A DNA stretch of 64,000 nucleotides from Flavisolibacter tropicus (GCF_001644645.1 NZ_CP011390.1:2290001-2354000); one strand, 5' to 3'; counted from the stretch's first letter, positions 9,468-18,807 are shown. Program-made: numbers and translations. Notes: a model not told the origin generated them from the letters alone.

Positions 9468-9501
9468 GTTATATAGGATAAGATTGATTTATAGGAACCC
9501 T

Positions 9502-9529
9502 TTTCACGTTTGACGTTTCACGTCTCAAG
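9502..9529. repeat. Heptad array (TTTCACG-like, four units)
   Basis: Four consecutive 7-base units, two of them TTTCACG, one TTTGACG and one diverged; another TTTCACG occurs at 9553-9559. It lies just downstream of the methyltransferase stop codon, between that stop and its terminator. Confidence 0.75.
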
Positions 9530-9579
9530 ATCTTGGCTTTGTGCGCGGGCTCTTTCACGTCTCTGGTTTCCCGAGACCA

Positions 9580-10749
9580 TTATCCTACCTGCACAATCAA
9601 AAACTTCAGGTAGTGCGTATTTTCCATACCCCATACAATTGGATGGTCGGCAGACTGGGCCTGGAAGGTAACCTGGCGAATAGGGCGACGGGCGTCTTTA
9701 GCCGCCATTTCAATGATTTCCAAAAACAGCTTGGCCTGTACTAAGTTGGTACAGGAAGAGGTTACCAGGAATCCACCCGGTTTTACCAGCTTCATACCAC
9801 GCAGGTTAATCTCTTTATATCCGGTAATAGCTTTTTGAATATTGGCGCGGCTTTTTGTAAAGGCTGGCGGGTCCAGCATTACTACATCCCACTTCTTCCC
9901 TTCTTTACCCCACTGCTTTAATACGTCAAATGCGTTGGCAGATTCAAATTTCACCACATCTTCCAAACCATTTAATGCGGCATTACGATTGGCCTGCGCA
10001 ACAGCATTATCTGATATATCCAGTCCTAATACGGATTTAGCTCCATAAAAGCCGGCGTGAATCTCAAAAGTGCCGGTATAGGTAAAGGCTCCCAACACAT
10101 CGGCGCCCTTAACAATATTTTGAATGGCACGTCTATTATCCTGCTGATCTAAGAAATAACCGGTCTTTTGGCCGTTTTCCAGATCAACATGAAACTTCAG
10201 TCCGTTTTCATTTATGACAATCTTGGTATCAAACGGCTGAGAAAGAAAGCCCTTTTGCTGAGGTAACCCTTCCAGTTCACGCACCGGAACATCATTCCGC
10301 TCATAAATACCTTTAGGCTTAAACACCGTTTCCAAGGCCTTAACTAAGGCTGGCTTCCAAAGGTCTATGCCTAGCGCCAGGGTTTGTATAACAAAATAGT
10401 CGTTAAACTTATCAATGATTAATTGCGGCAGACCGTCGGCCTCACCAAACACCAGGCGGCAGTTTTCAGAATATCCTAATTTCTGGCGGTAGTCCCAGCA
10501 CTGACGGATTTTATTTAAGAAGAACTCATCATTGATCTCAACATTCTTTTCCCTTGTAAGCAAGCGCACCATAATTTGCGATTGCTGATTATAATAGCCT
10601 TTCCCGCAAAACTTGCCATCGCCATAAAACACATCTACAATGGCACCCGGCTCCGGCGTTCCCTCTACTTTATCAACCTCATTAGCAAAAATCCATGGAT
10701 GTCCACTAGCCACCCGATTAGCAATCTTTTTACGCAAATGCACTTTCAT
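9580..10749 (-). CDS. Class I rRNA large-subunit methyltransferase (RlmI-like, PUA plus SAM domain)
   Basis: A 389-residue protein with an N-terminal PUA RNA-binding domain (HLRKKIANRVASGHPWIFANEV), a central RlmI-like domain, and a C-terminal Rossmann methyltransferase domain. The methyltransferase domain carries a GAFTYTGTFEIHA SAM loop, the MLDPPAFTKS motif and a later TSSCTNLV cysteine motif typical of 5-methylcytosine formation. By homology it modifies 23S rRNA (E. coli RlmI acts on C1962). The ATG at 10749 is chosen because the domain starts there and a perfect -7 box (10755-10762) lies only five bases upstream, so an earlier start could not be transcribed from it. That also implies a leaderless or nearly leaderless message. 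Confidence 0.9.
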   Translation of the reverse strand: MKVHLRKKIANRVASGHPWIFANEVDKVEGTPEPGAIVDVFYGDGKFCGKGYYNQQSQIMVRLLTREKNVEINDEFFLNKIRQCWDYRQKLGYSENCRLVFGEADGLPQLIIDKFNDYFVIQTLALGIDLWKPALVKALETVFKPKGIYERNDVPVRELEGLPQQKGFLSQPFDTKIVINENGLKFHVDLENGQKTGYFLDQQDNRRAIQNIVKGADVLGAFTYTGTFEIHAGFYGAKSVLGLDISDNAVAQANRNAALNGLEDVVKFESANAFDVLKQWGKEGKKWDVVMLDPPAFTKSRANIQKAITGYKEINLRGMKLVKPGGFLVTSSCTNLVQAKLFLEIIEMAAKDARRPIRQVTFQAQSADHPIVWGMENTHYLKFLIVQVG

Positions 10750-10754
10750 GGGCG

Positions 10755-10762
10755 CAAAGGTA
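10755..10762 (-). promoter_or_regulatory. -7 promoter box directly before the methyltransferase ATG
   Basis: Read on the minus strand this is TACCTTTG, a perfect match to the Bacteroidota TAnnTTTG box. Only five bases separate it from the ATG at 10749, so transcription should begin at or beside the start codon. No clear TTTG -33 element is visible; that position is occupied by the heptad array. Confidence 0.6.
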
Positions 10763-10768
10763 GGGAAT

Positions 10769-10962
10769 GGTGAGTGGTGAATGGTGAGTGGTGAATATTG
10801 CAGATTGGAAAGAATAATGAACAAGGAACAAGGAAGGAAGAATGAAGAAGTGGAGGAAATGTTTAATGCTCAACTTTCAATGTTCAATAAAAAAATAAGG
10901 GAGGGATTGATCCTTTGGCTTTCTGAGCAGGCCTATTCACCATTCACCATTGACCATTCACG
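10769..10962. repeat. Heptad-repeat element with inverted ends
   Basis: The left end is four copies of GGTGART (10769-10796) and the right end four copies of ATTSACS (10935-10962), its reverse complement, so the element has inverted termini about 28 bp long. The interior contains further 7-base periods: GAACAAG-like units from 10819 and an NNNTCAA triplet of heptads at 10868-10888. There is no coding capacity. It fills the divergent gap between the methyltransferase promoter and the grpE promoter. It resembles a miniature inverted-repeat element, but I see no target-site duplication. Confidence 0.8.
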
Positions 10963-11048
10963 AGCCTCACCCGCCTTTTAAACAGTTAACCAATCGCTAA
11001 AAGCGTAAAGCTTGCAGCTCTTACGCCAATTTGTCCCAATCCATTCCG

Positions 11049-11078
11049 TTGGCAGAATTCTTGACAACCGTACCTTTG
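11049..11078 (+). promoter_or_regulatory. Promoter of grpE
   Basis: TTGG at 11049-11052 and TACCTTTG at 11071-11078 are separated by 18 bases, close to the Bacteroidota -33 TTTG / -7 TAnnTTTG arrangement. The -7 box lies 20 bases upstream of the grpE ATG. Confidence 0.65.
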
Positions 11079-11098
11079 CAAACAATTTTAAATACGCT

Positions 11099-11665
11099 AT
11101 GACAAAGGACAATAAATCATCTGCAGCAAACCAAACGGAAGATGTAAAAGGCATGGATATCAATAACGATGAGAACATGGCTGGTGATCAACAAGTAAAT
11201 GAACAGGGAGCTGAAGATGGCGAAATTGAAAAATTAAGAGCTGAGGTTCAAGAATTGAAGGATAAATACCTGCGCCAAGCGGCAGAATTTGACAATTTTA
11301 AACGTCGTAACGCTAAGGAGCGTATCGAGCTGATCCAAACAGCGGGTAAAGAAGTCATTAACGACTTACTGGATGTTTTGGATGATAGTGAGCGCGCCCA
11401 AAAGCAAATGGAAGAAACCAACGATGTACAACAAATTAAAGAAGGTGTACAGCTGGTTTTCAATAAGTTACGAAATACTTTGACAGCTAAAGGCTTAAAG
11501 CCAATTGAAAGCCTGCACAAGGATTTTAATGTAGACCAACACGAAGCCATTACTGAAATTGAAGCAGGTGAAGAGATGAAAGGCAAAGTAGTAGCCGAAG
11601 TACAAAAAGGCTATTATCTTAACGATAAAATCATTCGTTTTGCTAAAGTGGTAGTGGGAAGGTAA
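11099..11665 (+). CDS. grpE: Nucleotide exchange factor GrpE
   Basis: A 188-residue GrpE, the co-chaperone that releases ADP from DnaK during protein refolding. A long acidic N-terminal coiled coil (EIEKLRAEVQELKDKYLRQAAEFDNFKRRNAKER) leads to the beta-wing head with the family signature near the end (GKVVAEVQKGYYLNDKIIRFAKVVVG). I start at the ATG of MTKDNKSS because the promoter -7 box lies between it and the more distal possible start at 11012. dnaJ follows 147 bases later on the same strand, with a heptad inverted repeat in between; dnaK is not in the window. Confidence 0.96.
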   Translation: MTKDNKSSAANQTEDVKGMDINNDENMAGDQQVNEQGAEDGEIEKLRAEVQELKDKYLRQAAEFDNFKRRNAKERIELIQTAGKEVINDLLDVLDDSERAQKQMEETNDVQQIKEGVQLVFNKLRNTLTAKGLKPIESLHKDFNVDQHEAITEIEAGEEMKGKVVAEVQKGYYLNDKIIRFAKVVVGR

Positions 11666-11676
11666 GATAGATAACG

Positions 11677-11746
11677 GTCGACAGTCCACAGTCCAATGAC
11701 CGCAGCAAACCTGTTTTTTCAGTGGTCCGTCGACAGTTGACAGTGG
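11677..11746. repeat. Inverted pair of heptad arrays between grpE and dnaJ
   Basis: Two four-unit heptad arrays (11677-11704 and 11719-11746) use CNACNGT-type words and their reverse complement. GTCCAC at 11684-11689 can pair with GTGGAC at 11742-11747, and GTCGAC occurs in both arms. The spacer contains a TTTTTT run. The transcript could fold into a long imperfect hairpin between grpE and dnaJ. Confidence 0.75.
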
Positions 11747-11812
11747 ACACCCAAACAAATACGTATCATTGAAACATAATAAATCCATGGTAATGCTATG
11801 GTAAACGAAAAA

Positions 11813-12970
11813 ATGGCTAAAAGAGATTATTACGAAATACTGGGGGTAAGCAAAGGCTCCTCTGCAGAAGAAATCAAAAAGGCCTACCGTAAAGTAGCCA
11901 TGCAGTACCATCCCGACCGTAACCCTGGTGATAAAGCTGCTGAAGAAAAGTTTAAAGAAGCAGCTGAAGCCTATGAAATATTGAGCGACGCTGACAAACG
12001 CGCCCAATATGACCGCTTTGGACATGCAGGTGTTAGTGGAGCCGGAAGAGGCTTTGGTGGCGGTCAGAATATGGATGACATCTTCAGCCAGTTTGGCGAC
12101 ATCTTCGGCGAAGACATCTTTGGCTCCTTCTTTGGTGGCCAGCAACGTGGTGGCGGTGGTCAACGCAGGGCGCGTGGTACACGTGGCTCTAACCTTCGCG
12201 TAAAGCTGAAATTGAACTTTGAAGAGATCGCTAAGGGCGTTACCAAGAACATCAAGGTAAAAAAATATGTAGGCTGTACTACCTGTAATGGTAGCGGCGC
12301 AAAAGATAAGAATAGCGTTCAAAACTGTGGCACCTGCGGTGGTAGTGGCCAGGTACGCAAAGTAACCAGCACCTTCTTAGGACAGATGCAAACAGTAACT
12401 ACCTGTCCTACTTGTAATGGTGAAGGAACTACAATTACATCAAAATGCGGTAACTGTAAAGGTGAAGGTCGCGTGTATGGCGAAGAAACAGTAACCATTG
12501 ATATTCCTGCTGGTGTACAAGAAGGAATGCAGCTAAATATCAGTGGTCGTGGAAATGCAGGTGAGCGTGGTGGACCTGCTGGCGACCTGGTTATCTTAAT
12601 TGAAGAAGAACCACATAAGGAGCTTGTGCGTGAAGGACTGAATGTAGCTTACGAGCTGCACATCTCTTTCACTGATGCTGCCTTTGGAGCTTCTGTAGAA
12701 GTGCCTACCATTGACGGTCGCGCCAAGATCAAGATTCCTGCCGGCACACAAAGCGGTAAAGTATTCCGCCTAAAAGGTAAAGGTTTCCCTGCCGTACAAT
12801 CGTATGAAAAAGGAGATCAACTGGTACAGGTAAATGTGTGGACGCCACAGACCTTAAGCAATGAGGAAAAACACATTCTGGAGAAGTTAAGTGACTCGCC
12901 TAATTTCAAACCAAATCCAGAGAAAGGACAGAAATCTTTCTTTGATAAGATGCGGGAGATGTTCTCTTAA
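11813..12970 (+). CDS. dnaJ: Chaperone protein DnaJ (Hsp40)
   Basis: A 385-residue class I J-protein that delivers substrates to DnaK and stimulates its ATPase. The J domain ([17 protein letters not shown]) has the HPD tripeptide in YHPDRNPG, then a Gly/Phe-rich linker ([17 protein letters not shown]). Four CxxCxGxG zinc repeats follow ([32 protein letters not shown]), then the C-terminal substrate-binding domain. The start at 11813 is chosen because DnaJ proteins begin directly with the MAKRDYYE stretch; an in-frame ATG lies five codons upstream. The stop overlaps the stop of the convergent VWA gene by four bases. Confidence 0.97.
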   Translation: MAKRDYYEILGVSKGSSAEEIKKAYRKVAMQYHPDRNPGDKAAEEKFKEAAEAYEILSDADKRAQYDRFGHAGVSGAGRGFGGGQNMDDIFSQFGDIFGEDIFGSFFGGQQRGGGGQRRARGTRGSNLRVKLKLNFEEIAKGVTKNIKVKKYVGCTTCNGSGAKDKNSVQNCGTCGGSGQVRKVTSTFLGQMQTVTTCPTCNGEGTTITSKCGNCKGEGRVYGEETVTIDIPAGVQEGMQLNISGRGNAGERGGPAGDLVILIEEEPHKELVREGLNVAYELHISFTDAAFGASVEVPTIDGRAKIKIPAGTQSGKVFRLKGKGFPAVQSYEKGDQLVQVNVWTPQTLSNEEKHILEKLSDSPNFKPNPEKGQKSFFDKMREMFS

Positions 12971-14706
12971 TAGTTCTTCTTTTTCTTCTTACTATATAGT
13001 TCTTTAGCCTGGGCAACCAGGCTTATAAATTCTTTCTGAGAAGGGTTGGTCATGTCAGCAGACTGATTGGCAATGGCCAACACTTTTTCCCACGTCATGT
13101 GTTTCGCATAGCGCGACTCTTTGATCAGCGAGCCAAACATTATTACTGCACTGGCAAACTGGTATTCCTTATCTAAATTATCAAATGTTGTAAGCTGCAA
13201 TGCGGGATGACTTGTCAACTCTTGTTGCTTATTGCTTTGCCCGGAGTTTAAATATTGTAAGGTAAACTGTACGGGCTGCCGCATGGCAGCTGTATTTTTC
13301 TGTGGCGTAATTTCAAATGCCAGCAGCATCGAATAAGCCGAGCCAATTTCACCTCCTTCTACGGTTGCCAACGTATCTTTTATAGCACCTACTTTATTAT
13401 CAAATCCTATCAAACGATATTCTTTTACATCAGTGGGATCAAACACCACATTCAAGTGCACATCATCGCCTACCGTATACAAGGTTTGCGTAAACTCCTT
13501 CATCAATATTTTCTCAGCTTCCGCATAACTATCTATATAGGCAAAGTTGCCATTCCCTTTCTGAGCTAGTGTTTGAATTTTGGAATCTTTATAGTTGCCC
13601 ATCCCTACCCCCAAACAGGTTAAATAGATACCTCCGGATTTTTGCACTTCAATCATCTCTTCCAGATCACTTTCACTTCTTATGCCCACATTAAAATCGC
13701 CATCGGTAGCCAGTATCACTCTATTGTTGCCACCTTTAATAAAATGCTGACGCGCTAAATTATAAGCCAGCTTAACGCCGGATTCACCAGGTGTAGAACC
13801 ACCTGGCTGAAGGCTGTCCACTACATTCAATATCTTTTGCTTTTCGCTACCGCTTGTTGCACGAAGCATTACTGCAACTGTGCCACCATATACAACAACA
13901 GACACAGAATCTTGTGGACGCAAGTTGTTTACTAAACCATTAAACCCCGCTTTCAACAAAGGCAGCCGATTATCGGCATCCATAGAAGCAGATATATCAA
14001 TCAGGAAAACCAGGTGGCTAGGAGGCAACTTATCTAAAGGAACTTTTTTTGAAGTGATACGGGCAAAGAGCAATTCATTTTCCGGGTTCCAAGGGCAGTT
14101 GGTAAGTGCTGAATGAATCTGAAAGGTTTGCCCGTTTGCTGGCTCCGTATATTGAAAGTTAAAATAGTTCAGCATTTCTTCAATACGCACAGCATCGGGC
14201 GGCACTTGCTTTTTGGTATTTAAAAAGCGCCTTACATTGCTATAGGCTGCCCGATCTACATTTAGCGTAAGTGAAGTAGATGCGTATTTTTCTGCCGAAA
14301 CAAAACCATTTTCTACGATACTGGCGTAAGATTCATCGCCTATTAACCATTGCTTTTGGTTTTCAAACCGCAGATTGTCGGTAAGTGAGGCTAGCTTAAA
14401 ACTCTTGGCAGCAGCAGCTGCTTTCTTTAAAGTAATGGTATTGTACAAGTCGGCGTTAACCAGTAAGCTTTGTTTTTGATACCCATCGAGCGAAAAGGTG
14501 AGCGTATCTTTTGGAGTGTTGTTTTGAATACCAAAACCGCCCGACATACCGGTATAAAATATATAACCGCTTTTAGAATGGCGGATGCTTACATTCTGTA
14601 AAAGATTGCCAGCCTCGTCCTTTACTTCACCTTTTAAATAATATTGTTGTGAGTATAGGAGAACGGGGCATAAGCAAGCAAGCGTTATGAATAGCAAAAA
14701 TCTCAA
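12967..14706 (-). CDS. VWA-domain protein with carboxypeptidase-regulatory-like N-terminus (YfbK type)
   Basis: A 579-residue exported protein. The signal peptide (about residues 1-19, ending LLYSQ) is followed by a CarboxypepD-regulatory-like beta-sandwich ([20 protein letters not shown]). A von Willebrand factor N-terminal region comes next, then a VWA domain with the MIDAS metal site in DISASMD, and a C-terminal DUF3520-like region. Such YfbK-type proteins are thought to be envelope or surface scaffolds; the ligand is unknown. The start is TTG; no in-frame ATG precedes the signal sequence. It is the last gene of a minus-strand run (symporter, methyltransferase, glucosaminidase, hpt) and is 45 bases from hpt. 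Confidence 0.88.
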   Translation of the reverse strand: MRFLLFITLACLCPVLLYSQQYYLKGEVKDEAGNLLQNVSIRHSKSGYIFYTGMSGGFGIQNNTPKDTLTFSLDGYQKQSLLVNADLYNTITLKKAAAAAKSFKLASLTDNLRFENQKQWLIGDESYASIVENGFVSAEKYASTSLTLNVDRAAYSNVRRFLNTKKQVPPDAVRIEEMLNYFNFQYTEPANGQTFQIHSALTNCPWNPENELLFARITSKKVPLDKLPPSHLVFLIDISASMDADNRLPLLKAGFNGLVNNLRPQDSVSVVVYGGTVAVMLRATSGSEKQKILNVVDSLQPGGSTPGESGVKLAYNLARQHFIKGGNNRVILATDGDFNVGIRSESDLEEMIEVQKSGGIYLTCLGVGMGNYKDSKIQTLAQKGNGNFAYIDSYAEAEKILMKEFTQTLYTVGDDVHLNVVFDPTDVKEYRLIGFDNKVGAIKDTLATVEGGEIGSAYSMLLAFEITPQKNTAAMRQPVQFTLQYLNSGQSNKQQELTSHPALQLTTFDNLDKEYQFASAVIMFGSLIKESRYAKHMTWEKVLAIANQSADMTNPSQKEFISLVAQAKELYSKKKKKNY

Positions 14707-14751
14707 TAGCTAGTATCAATAATTAGAAGATACAACTTCTCTCAGAACTCG

Positions 14752-15294
14752 TCAAGAAGGCTCTACCAACTGGTAGATCTCTTTCAGATTTCTGCCAAAC
14801 CCATCATAATCCAAGCCGTATCCTACAACAAATTTATTGGGAATTGCAAATCCTAAATAATCTATCTCTAAAGGGTGTTTTAATGCGTCAGGCTTATGCA
14901 GCAGGGCGGCCACTTTTAGGGAGGCGGGTTGCTGATGCATCAGTTGCGGCAGGAACTCTGTAAGTGTTTTACCAGTATCCACTATATCTTCTACAATAAT
15001 AATCTCACGGCCGAAGAGATCTTCGTCTAAGCCAATAGCTGTAATAACATTGCCGCTTGACTTCATTCCTTTATAAGAAACCAACTTTATAAAACAGATC
15101 TCCGCGTCAATAGTAAGGTTCTTAAACAGATCGGCAGCAAACATAAAAGACCCATTTAAAATGGCAATAAACAAAGGCTTTTTGCCTTCATAGTCTTTGT
15201 TTATTTGATCGGCTATCCCTTTAATTTTCTCCTGAAGTTGTGCCTCAGGCAAATAAATATCAAATGTCTTATCGTGAACCTTAATTGTAGGCAT
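14752..15294 (-). CDS. hpt: Hypoxanthine phosphoribosyltransferase
   Basis: A 180-residue purine-salvage enzyme that transfers phosphoribose from PRPP to hypoxanthine (and usually guanine) to give IMP or GMP in the cytoplasm. The PRPP-binding loop IIIVEDIVDTGKTL is intact, and the early PLFIAILNGSFMFAADL and later FAIPNKFVVGYGLDYDGFGRNL blocks are those of bacterial HPRTs. Length is normal for the family. The coding sequence begins inside the last 14 bases of the glucosaminidase gene, so the two are likely translationally coupled. Confidence 0.95.
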   Translation of the reverse strand: MPTIKVHDKTFDIYLPEAQLQEKIKGIADQINKDYEGKKPLFIAILNGSFMFAADLFKNLTIDAEICFIKLVSYKGMKSSGNVITAIGLDEDLFGREIIIVEDIVDTGKTLTEFLPQLMHQQPASLKVAALLHKPDALKHPLEIDYLGFAIPNKFVVGYGLDYDGFGRNLKEIYQLVEPS

Positions 15295-16531
15295 TTGCTT
15301 TTGTATTGATACGTAATTGTTGTCCGATCTTTAATTCGTTTGAATCCAGTCCATTCCACTTCTTGATATCGTCTATACCTACCATATACTTTTTAGAGAT
15401 AGAGTATAAAGTCTCTTTGGCCTGAACGGTGTGCAAGGTAAACATAGCTGCTGAACCTTCCATAACATTTGACGTTGGAGTTGATTTTACATTATTATTA
15501 TTTACATAATCACTCACCATTTTAGGAGGTTGTGGCGCTTTTTTCTTCAAATACAATTGCTCTCCGGACATTGGCATCAGTCCTTGTGCCAACCAGTTAA
15601 ATTGCATCAAGCTTGTCAAACGAATGCCTTCCGCCTGGGCTATATCGTGCAAGGTCTCGTCCTTTTCAATAATGTGATAATCATTATTACCCGTTTTCCG
15701 CTTACGCTGCAGAAAGAGCAACTGGTCTTTAGTTGTTACCTCCTGCGGCTCCATATCATTAAACTCAAAAAGACGGGAAAGCGAAATATTATGTTCTTGG
15801 GCAATAGCTAAATACGATGAGCCTTTTGGTGCTACAATGGCTTTTGTGTGATTTACTTTAAAAACACCTTTGGGAAAATGAAACAACTTCTCAACGATAT
15901 ATTCACCAATCTTGGGTGTTGTGCTTTTGGGAGTTTCAGTATTAGCCGGCGTATTCTTTGGAGGTTCTGGGTTAGTTACAGTAGCAATATCAGATGAAGA
16001 AGATTCTTTTTTGCCCAATGCTATGAGGGAATAATCTTGCAAATTATAATCTTCAATCAGTTTAATCAACAGCTGTGGGTACTTAGGATTAGTAGCATAG
16101 CCTGCCTTCTTTAATCCATAGGCCCATCCTTCATAATCCGTGGGATCTAATTGAAACAAGAAAGCATAATGAGCACGCGTTTTTAAAAAATCAGAGTGGT
16201 CGCGATAGGAATCAAATGGCGACTCATATTTACGAAAACATTCACCACGAGCATCGTCATCATGATAGACCCTATCTCCTGTCCATTCCGTTTTACATTT
16301 GATACCAAAGTGGTTGTTAGAAGATGTGGCCAACTTACTTCTACCAGCTTCCGTTTCATGAATACCCTGCGCTAGAGTAATAGAAGCCGGTACGCCAGTG
16401 CGCTTCATTTCCTCAATAGCAATCTGGCTATACTTGCCAATATATTCTTTAATAACGTTGGCAGGTTGTGAGAACGCAGAAAAACCTGTCAATATAATGG
16501 AAAGGAAAAATGTAAATTTTAGCTTTAGCAT
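15281..16531 (-). CDS. N-acetylglucosaminidase (GH73-like) with three LysM domains
   Basis: A 416-residue peptidoglycan hydrolase. A signal peptide (about 1-21, ending FSAFSQ) is followed by a glucosaminidase domain (about 25-170) with ITLAQGIHETEAGRSKLA, the NNHFGIKC motif and SYRDHSDFLKTR. A Ser/Thr/Pro-rich linker leads to three LysM modules (from about 215, 285 and 365), the last ending IKKWNGLDSNELKIGQQL. LysM modules hold the enzyme to the glycan strand while the catalytic domain cuts it during wall growth or cell separation. It overlaps hpt by 14 bases, an uncommon partner, so shared transcription need not mean shared function. Confidence 0.93.
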   Translation of the reverse strand: MLKLKFTFFLSIILTGFSAFSQPANVIKEYIGKYSQIAIEEMKRTGVPASITLAQGIHETEAGRSKLATSSNNHFGIKCKTEWTGDRVYHDDDARGECFRKYESPFDSYRDHSDFLKTRAHYAFLFQLDPTDYEGWAYGLKKAGYATNPKYPQLLIKLIEDYNLQDYSLIALGKKESSSSDIATVTNPEPPKNTPANTETPKSTTPKIGEYIVEKLFHFPKGVFKVNHTKAIVAPKGSSYLAIAQEHNISLSRLFEFNDMEPQEVTTKDQLLFLQRKRKTGNNDYHIIEKDETLHDIAQAEGIRLTSLMQFNWLAQGLMPMSGEQLYLKKKAPQPPKMVSDYVNNNNVKSTPTSNVMEGSAAMFTLHTVQAKETLYSISKKYMVGIDDIKKWNGLDSNELKIGQQLRINTKANAYN

Positions 16532-16619
16532 CGGGCCTGTTTTAGAAGGTTGGAAACAAGTATTGCTTCATGAAAAGTTTACTAGTTCACAGCTTCAACT
16601 TATTCCAACTAGAATATGC

Positions 16620-17258
16620 TTATAATTTCCGGATCAGGTAGATCCCATCCCGCAAAGGCAACAAAACCTTTTCGACATCGGTACGTTGCATTATATATTC
16701 ATTAAATGCCTGTATAGCTTTTGGGTTCTTTCCTTTGATTTCGGGGGTTAAAACCTGTCCGTGAAATAGCACATTATCCGCTAAGATAAAACCACCTTGC
16801 TTCACTTTTGGTAAAACCCGGTTAAAATACTCAGTATAGCTGACCTTGTCGGCGTCAATGAAAACCAAATCCCAAGGATAATACAACTCATCGATTATCT
16901 GCCGGGCATCACCGATATGAATTTTTATCTGTTCTGAAAAAGAAGATCTTTTAATGAAGTTTTGTGCCACTGCAGCATCTTCTTCCCTCACTTCTATTGT
17001 ATGCAATTTCCCTGTTGACTGTAAGCCTTTCGACAAACATATAGCACTATAGCCAGTAAAAGTCCCGATTTCCAGAATGTATTGCGGGCGAATCATACAA
17101 CTAACCATTTCCAGGAACTTGCCTTGCAGGTGTCCGCTCAGCATGTGCGACTTGGCATGTGTATTTACCGTAAATGCCGTTATTTCTTGTAACAATGCAT
17201 CATCGGGAGTGGTAAACGATTCGGCATATTCTTGTGCCAGCGGATTAATAATTTCCAT
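16620..17258 (-). CDS. Class I SAM-dependent O-methyltransferase
   Basis: A 212-residue cytosolic methyltransferase of the catechol/caffeoyl-CoA O-methyltransferase family (Methyltransf_3). The SAM loop ILEIGTFTGYSAICLSKGL is followed by an acidic GKLHTIEVREEDA strand. The metal- and substrate-site motif DLVFIDADKVSYTEYF comes next, then GGFILADNVLFHG. The acceptor is unknown; related enzymes methylate small phenolics or tRNA hydroxyuridines (TrmR-like), and sequence alone does not decide. Its start overlaps the end of the sodium symporter gene by 14 bases, so the two probably form an operon. Confidence 0.93.
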   Translation of the reverse strand: MEIINPLAQEYAESFTTPDDALLQEITAFTVNTHAKSHMLSGHLQGKFLEMVSCMIRPQYILEIGTFTGYSAICLSKGLQSTGKLHTIEVREEDAAVAQNFIKRSSFSEQIKIHIGDARQIIDELYYPWDLVFIDADKVSYTEYFNRVLPKVKQGGFILADNVLFHGQVLTPEIKGKNPKAIQAFNEYIMQRTDVEKVLLPLRDGIYLIRKL

Positions 17259-18750
17259 GTGCTGCTACCGGCTCTACTTCTTTAGAAACTTTCCCTGGCT
17301 TAGAAATAAGCAGCAACCCTATAAAGGTTATTGCGCCATTAATAATTAATAGTTCTAAACCAATTTCAAAATTACCAAACAAGTCTTTCTGGAATTTATC
17401 CAGGAAGAAACAGATAACAGGCGCTGCAATACAGATATAAGGAACAAGTTTATCATTAACACTACGCTTGGTCATAATTCCGAAAGTAAACAAGCCTAAT
17501 AAAGGACCGTAGGTATAAGCAGCCACTTTCAGGATTACACCAATCATGCTTGGGTTGTTTACCCACTTGAACACCATTACAAATAACAGGAAGATGGCTG
17601 CAAACGTTAAGTGCACGGTTCTTCTTACGCTTTTCTTTTTCTTTTCATCCCAATCTTCTCTTCTTTTTAAGCCTAGCAGGTCAATACAAAAGGAGGATGT
17701 CAAAGCCGTAATAGCACCATCCGCACTAGGGAACAAAGCAGATATCAGGGCAATGATGAATACCACAGAGATCATTGGCGGCATATGTTCTAAGGCTACA
17801 ACGGGAAATAATTTATCGCCAGTAGCAGCAACAGTATTTTGAGATGCGAACAAATACAATAAGCCACCTAGGAACAAGAAGAGCAATACTACCACGGCTT
17901 GAATTAAAGAGAAGGTCAACATGTTTTTTTGTGAGTCCTTCAGGGTGCGCACGCTAATGTTTTTTTGCATCATTTCCTGATCCATACCAGTCATTGTAAT
18001 GGTGATGAATGCACCAGCTAATACCTGTTTTACAAAAAACAAGCGGCTATTAGGATCAAACACAAACATGCTGGTATAACCTCTTTCAGACAAAGCGCTC
18101 AGACCTTCTCCAAAGCTTAAGTTCATATGACTCAGGATAAACACAACACAGATGATCAATCCCAGGATCATACAAGTTGTTTGCAAAGTATCAGTCCATA
18201 CGATGGTTTTTACGCCACCCTCAAAAGTGTACAACAAAATCATTAAAAGAATTACTGCTGTAGTTACCCAGAAAGGAATACCAAAAGAGGACAGAATAGC
18301 ATCCTGCAGTATCGCTACTACCAGATACAAACGGGCAGTAGCCCCAAGTGTTCTGGAAAGAATGAAAAAGGAAGCTCCCGTTTTATAAGATGTAAAACCC
18401 AGGCGATTGCTCAGGTAATTATATATAGAGGTTAGATTCAACCTATAATACAATGGCAGCAAAACATAAGCAATAACAAAATACCCAATCACATATCCAA
18501 TAACTATCTGAAAGTAGGTGAAGGCTTCAAAACCAGCCCCTAAAGGCTTACCAACCGCACCAGGTACACTTACAAACGTCACCCCGCTCAAGGAGGTACC
18601 GATCATACCAAAAGCCACCAACATCCAGTTAGAGCTTTTGTTTCCAATAAAGAATGAATCGTTATTAGAGTTACGCGAAGTAAAATAAGCGACAACCAAC
18701 AGAAGTACGAAATAACCTATTACAAACGAGAATAATAAAGCAGGAGACAT
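17245..18750 (-). CDS. Sodium:solute symporter (SSS family)
   Basis: A 501-residue inner-membrane transporter with about 13 hydrophobic helices. The family pattern is clear: an N-terminal GMIGTSLSGVTFVSVPG stretch that contributes to the sodium site, a FILSRTLGATARLYLV helix, and a middle FEGGVKTIVWTDTLQ signature. These carriers import a solute with sodium; the substrate (sugar, amino acid, pantothenate or other) cannot be read from sequence. It is the first gene of a minus-strand run and overlaps the O-methyltransferase by 14 bases. Confidence 0.93.
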   Translation of the reverse strand: MSPALLFSFVIGYFVLLLVVAYFTSRNSNNDSFFIGNKSSNWMLVAFGMIGTSLSGVTFVSVPGAVGKPLGAGFEAFTYFQIVIGYVIGYFVIAYVLLPLYYRLNLTSIYNYLSNRLGFTSYKTGASFFILSRTLGATARLYLVVAILQDAILSSFGIPFWVTTAVILLMILLYTFEGGVKTIVWTDTLQTTCMILGLIICVVFILSHMNLSFGEGLSALSERGYTSMFVFDPNSRLFFVKQVLAGAFITITMTGMDQEMMQKNISVRTLKDSQKNMLTFSLIQAVVVLLFLFLGGLLYLFASQNTVAATGDKLFPVVALEHMPPMISVVFIIALISALFPSADGAITALTSSFCIDLLGLKRREDWDEKKKKSVRRTVHLTFAAIFLLFVMVFKWVNNPSMIGVILKVAAYTYGPLLGLFTFGIMTKRSVNDKLVPYICIAAPVICFFLDKFQKDLFGNFEIGLELLIINGAITFIGLLLISKPGKVSKEVEPVAAHGNY

Positions 18751-18807
18751 GCGCTAGGTATTGATGAAAGAATGCAAAATGCCACAAATTTTTTGAAGAT
18801 AAAGAAT

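Larger units (their letters stand above)
9065..9579. other. Gene-free stretch with two short-period repeats and a terminator
   Basis: About 515 bases with no credible gene. It holds an 11-bp-period array (9268-9316), an intrinsic terminator (9439-9467) and a heptad array (9502-9529, with a further copy of the word at 9553-9559). The left end should also carry the promoter of the peroxiredoxin gene, but I see no clear -7 box there. Confidence 0.7.

Noticed and set aside
10769..10962. Insertion sequence with inverted ends
   Set aside because: No transposase or target-site duplication is visible; it is kept as a repeat element only.
11495..12322. Long open frame (275 codons) opposite dnaJ and grpE
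   Set aside because: It lies antisense to two certain chaperone genes, has an implausible mix of residues and no recognisable motif; it is a shadow of GC-skewed dnaJ codons.
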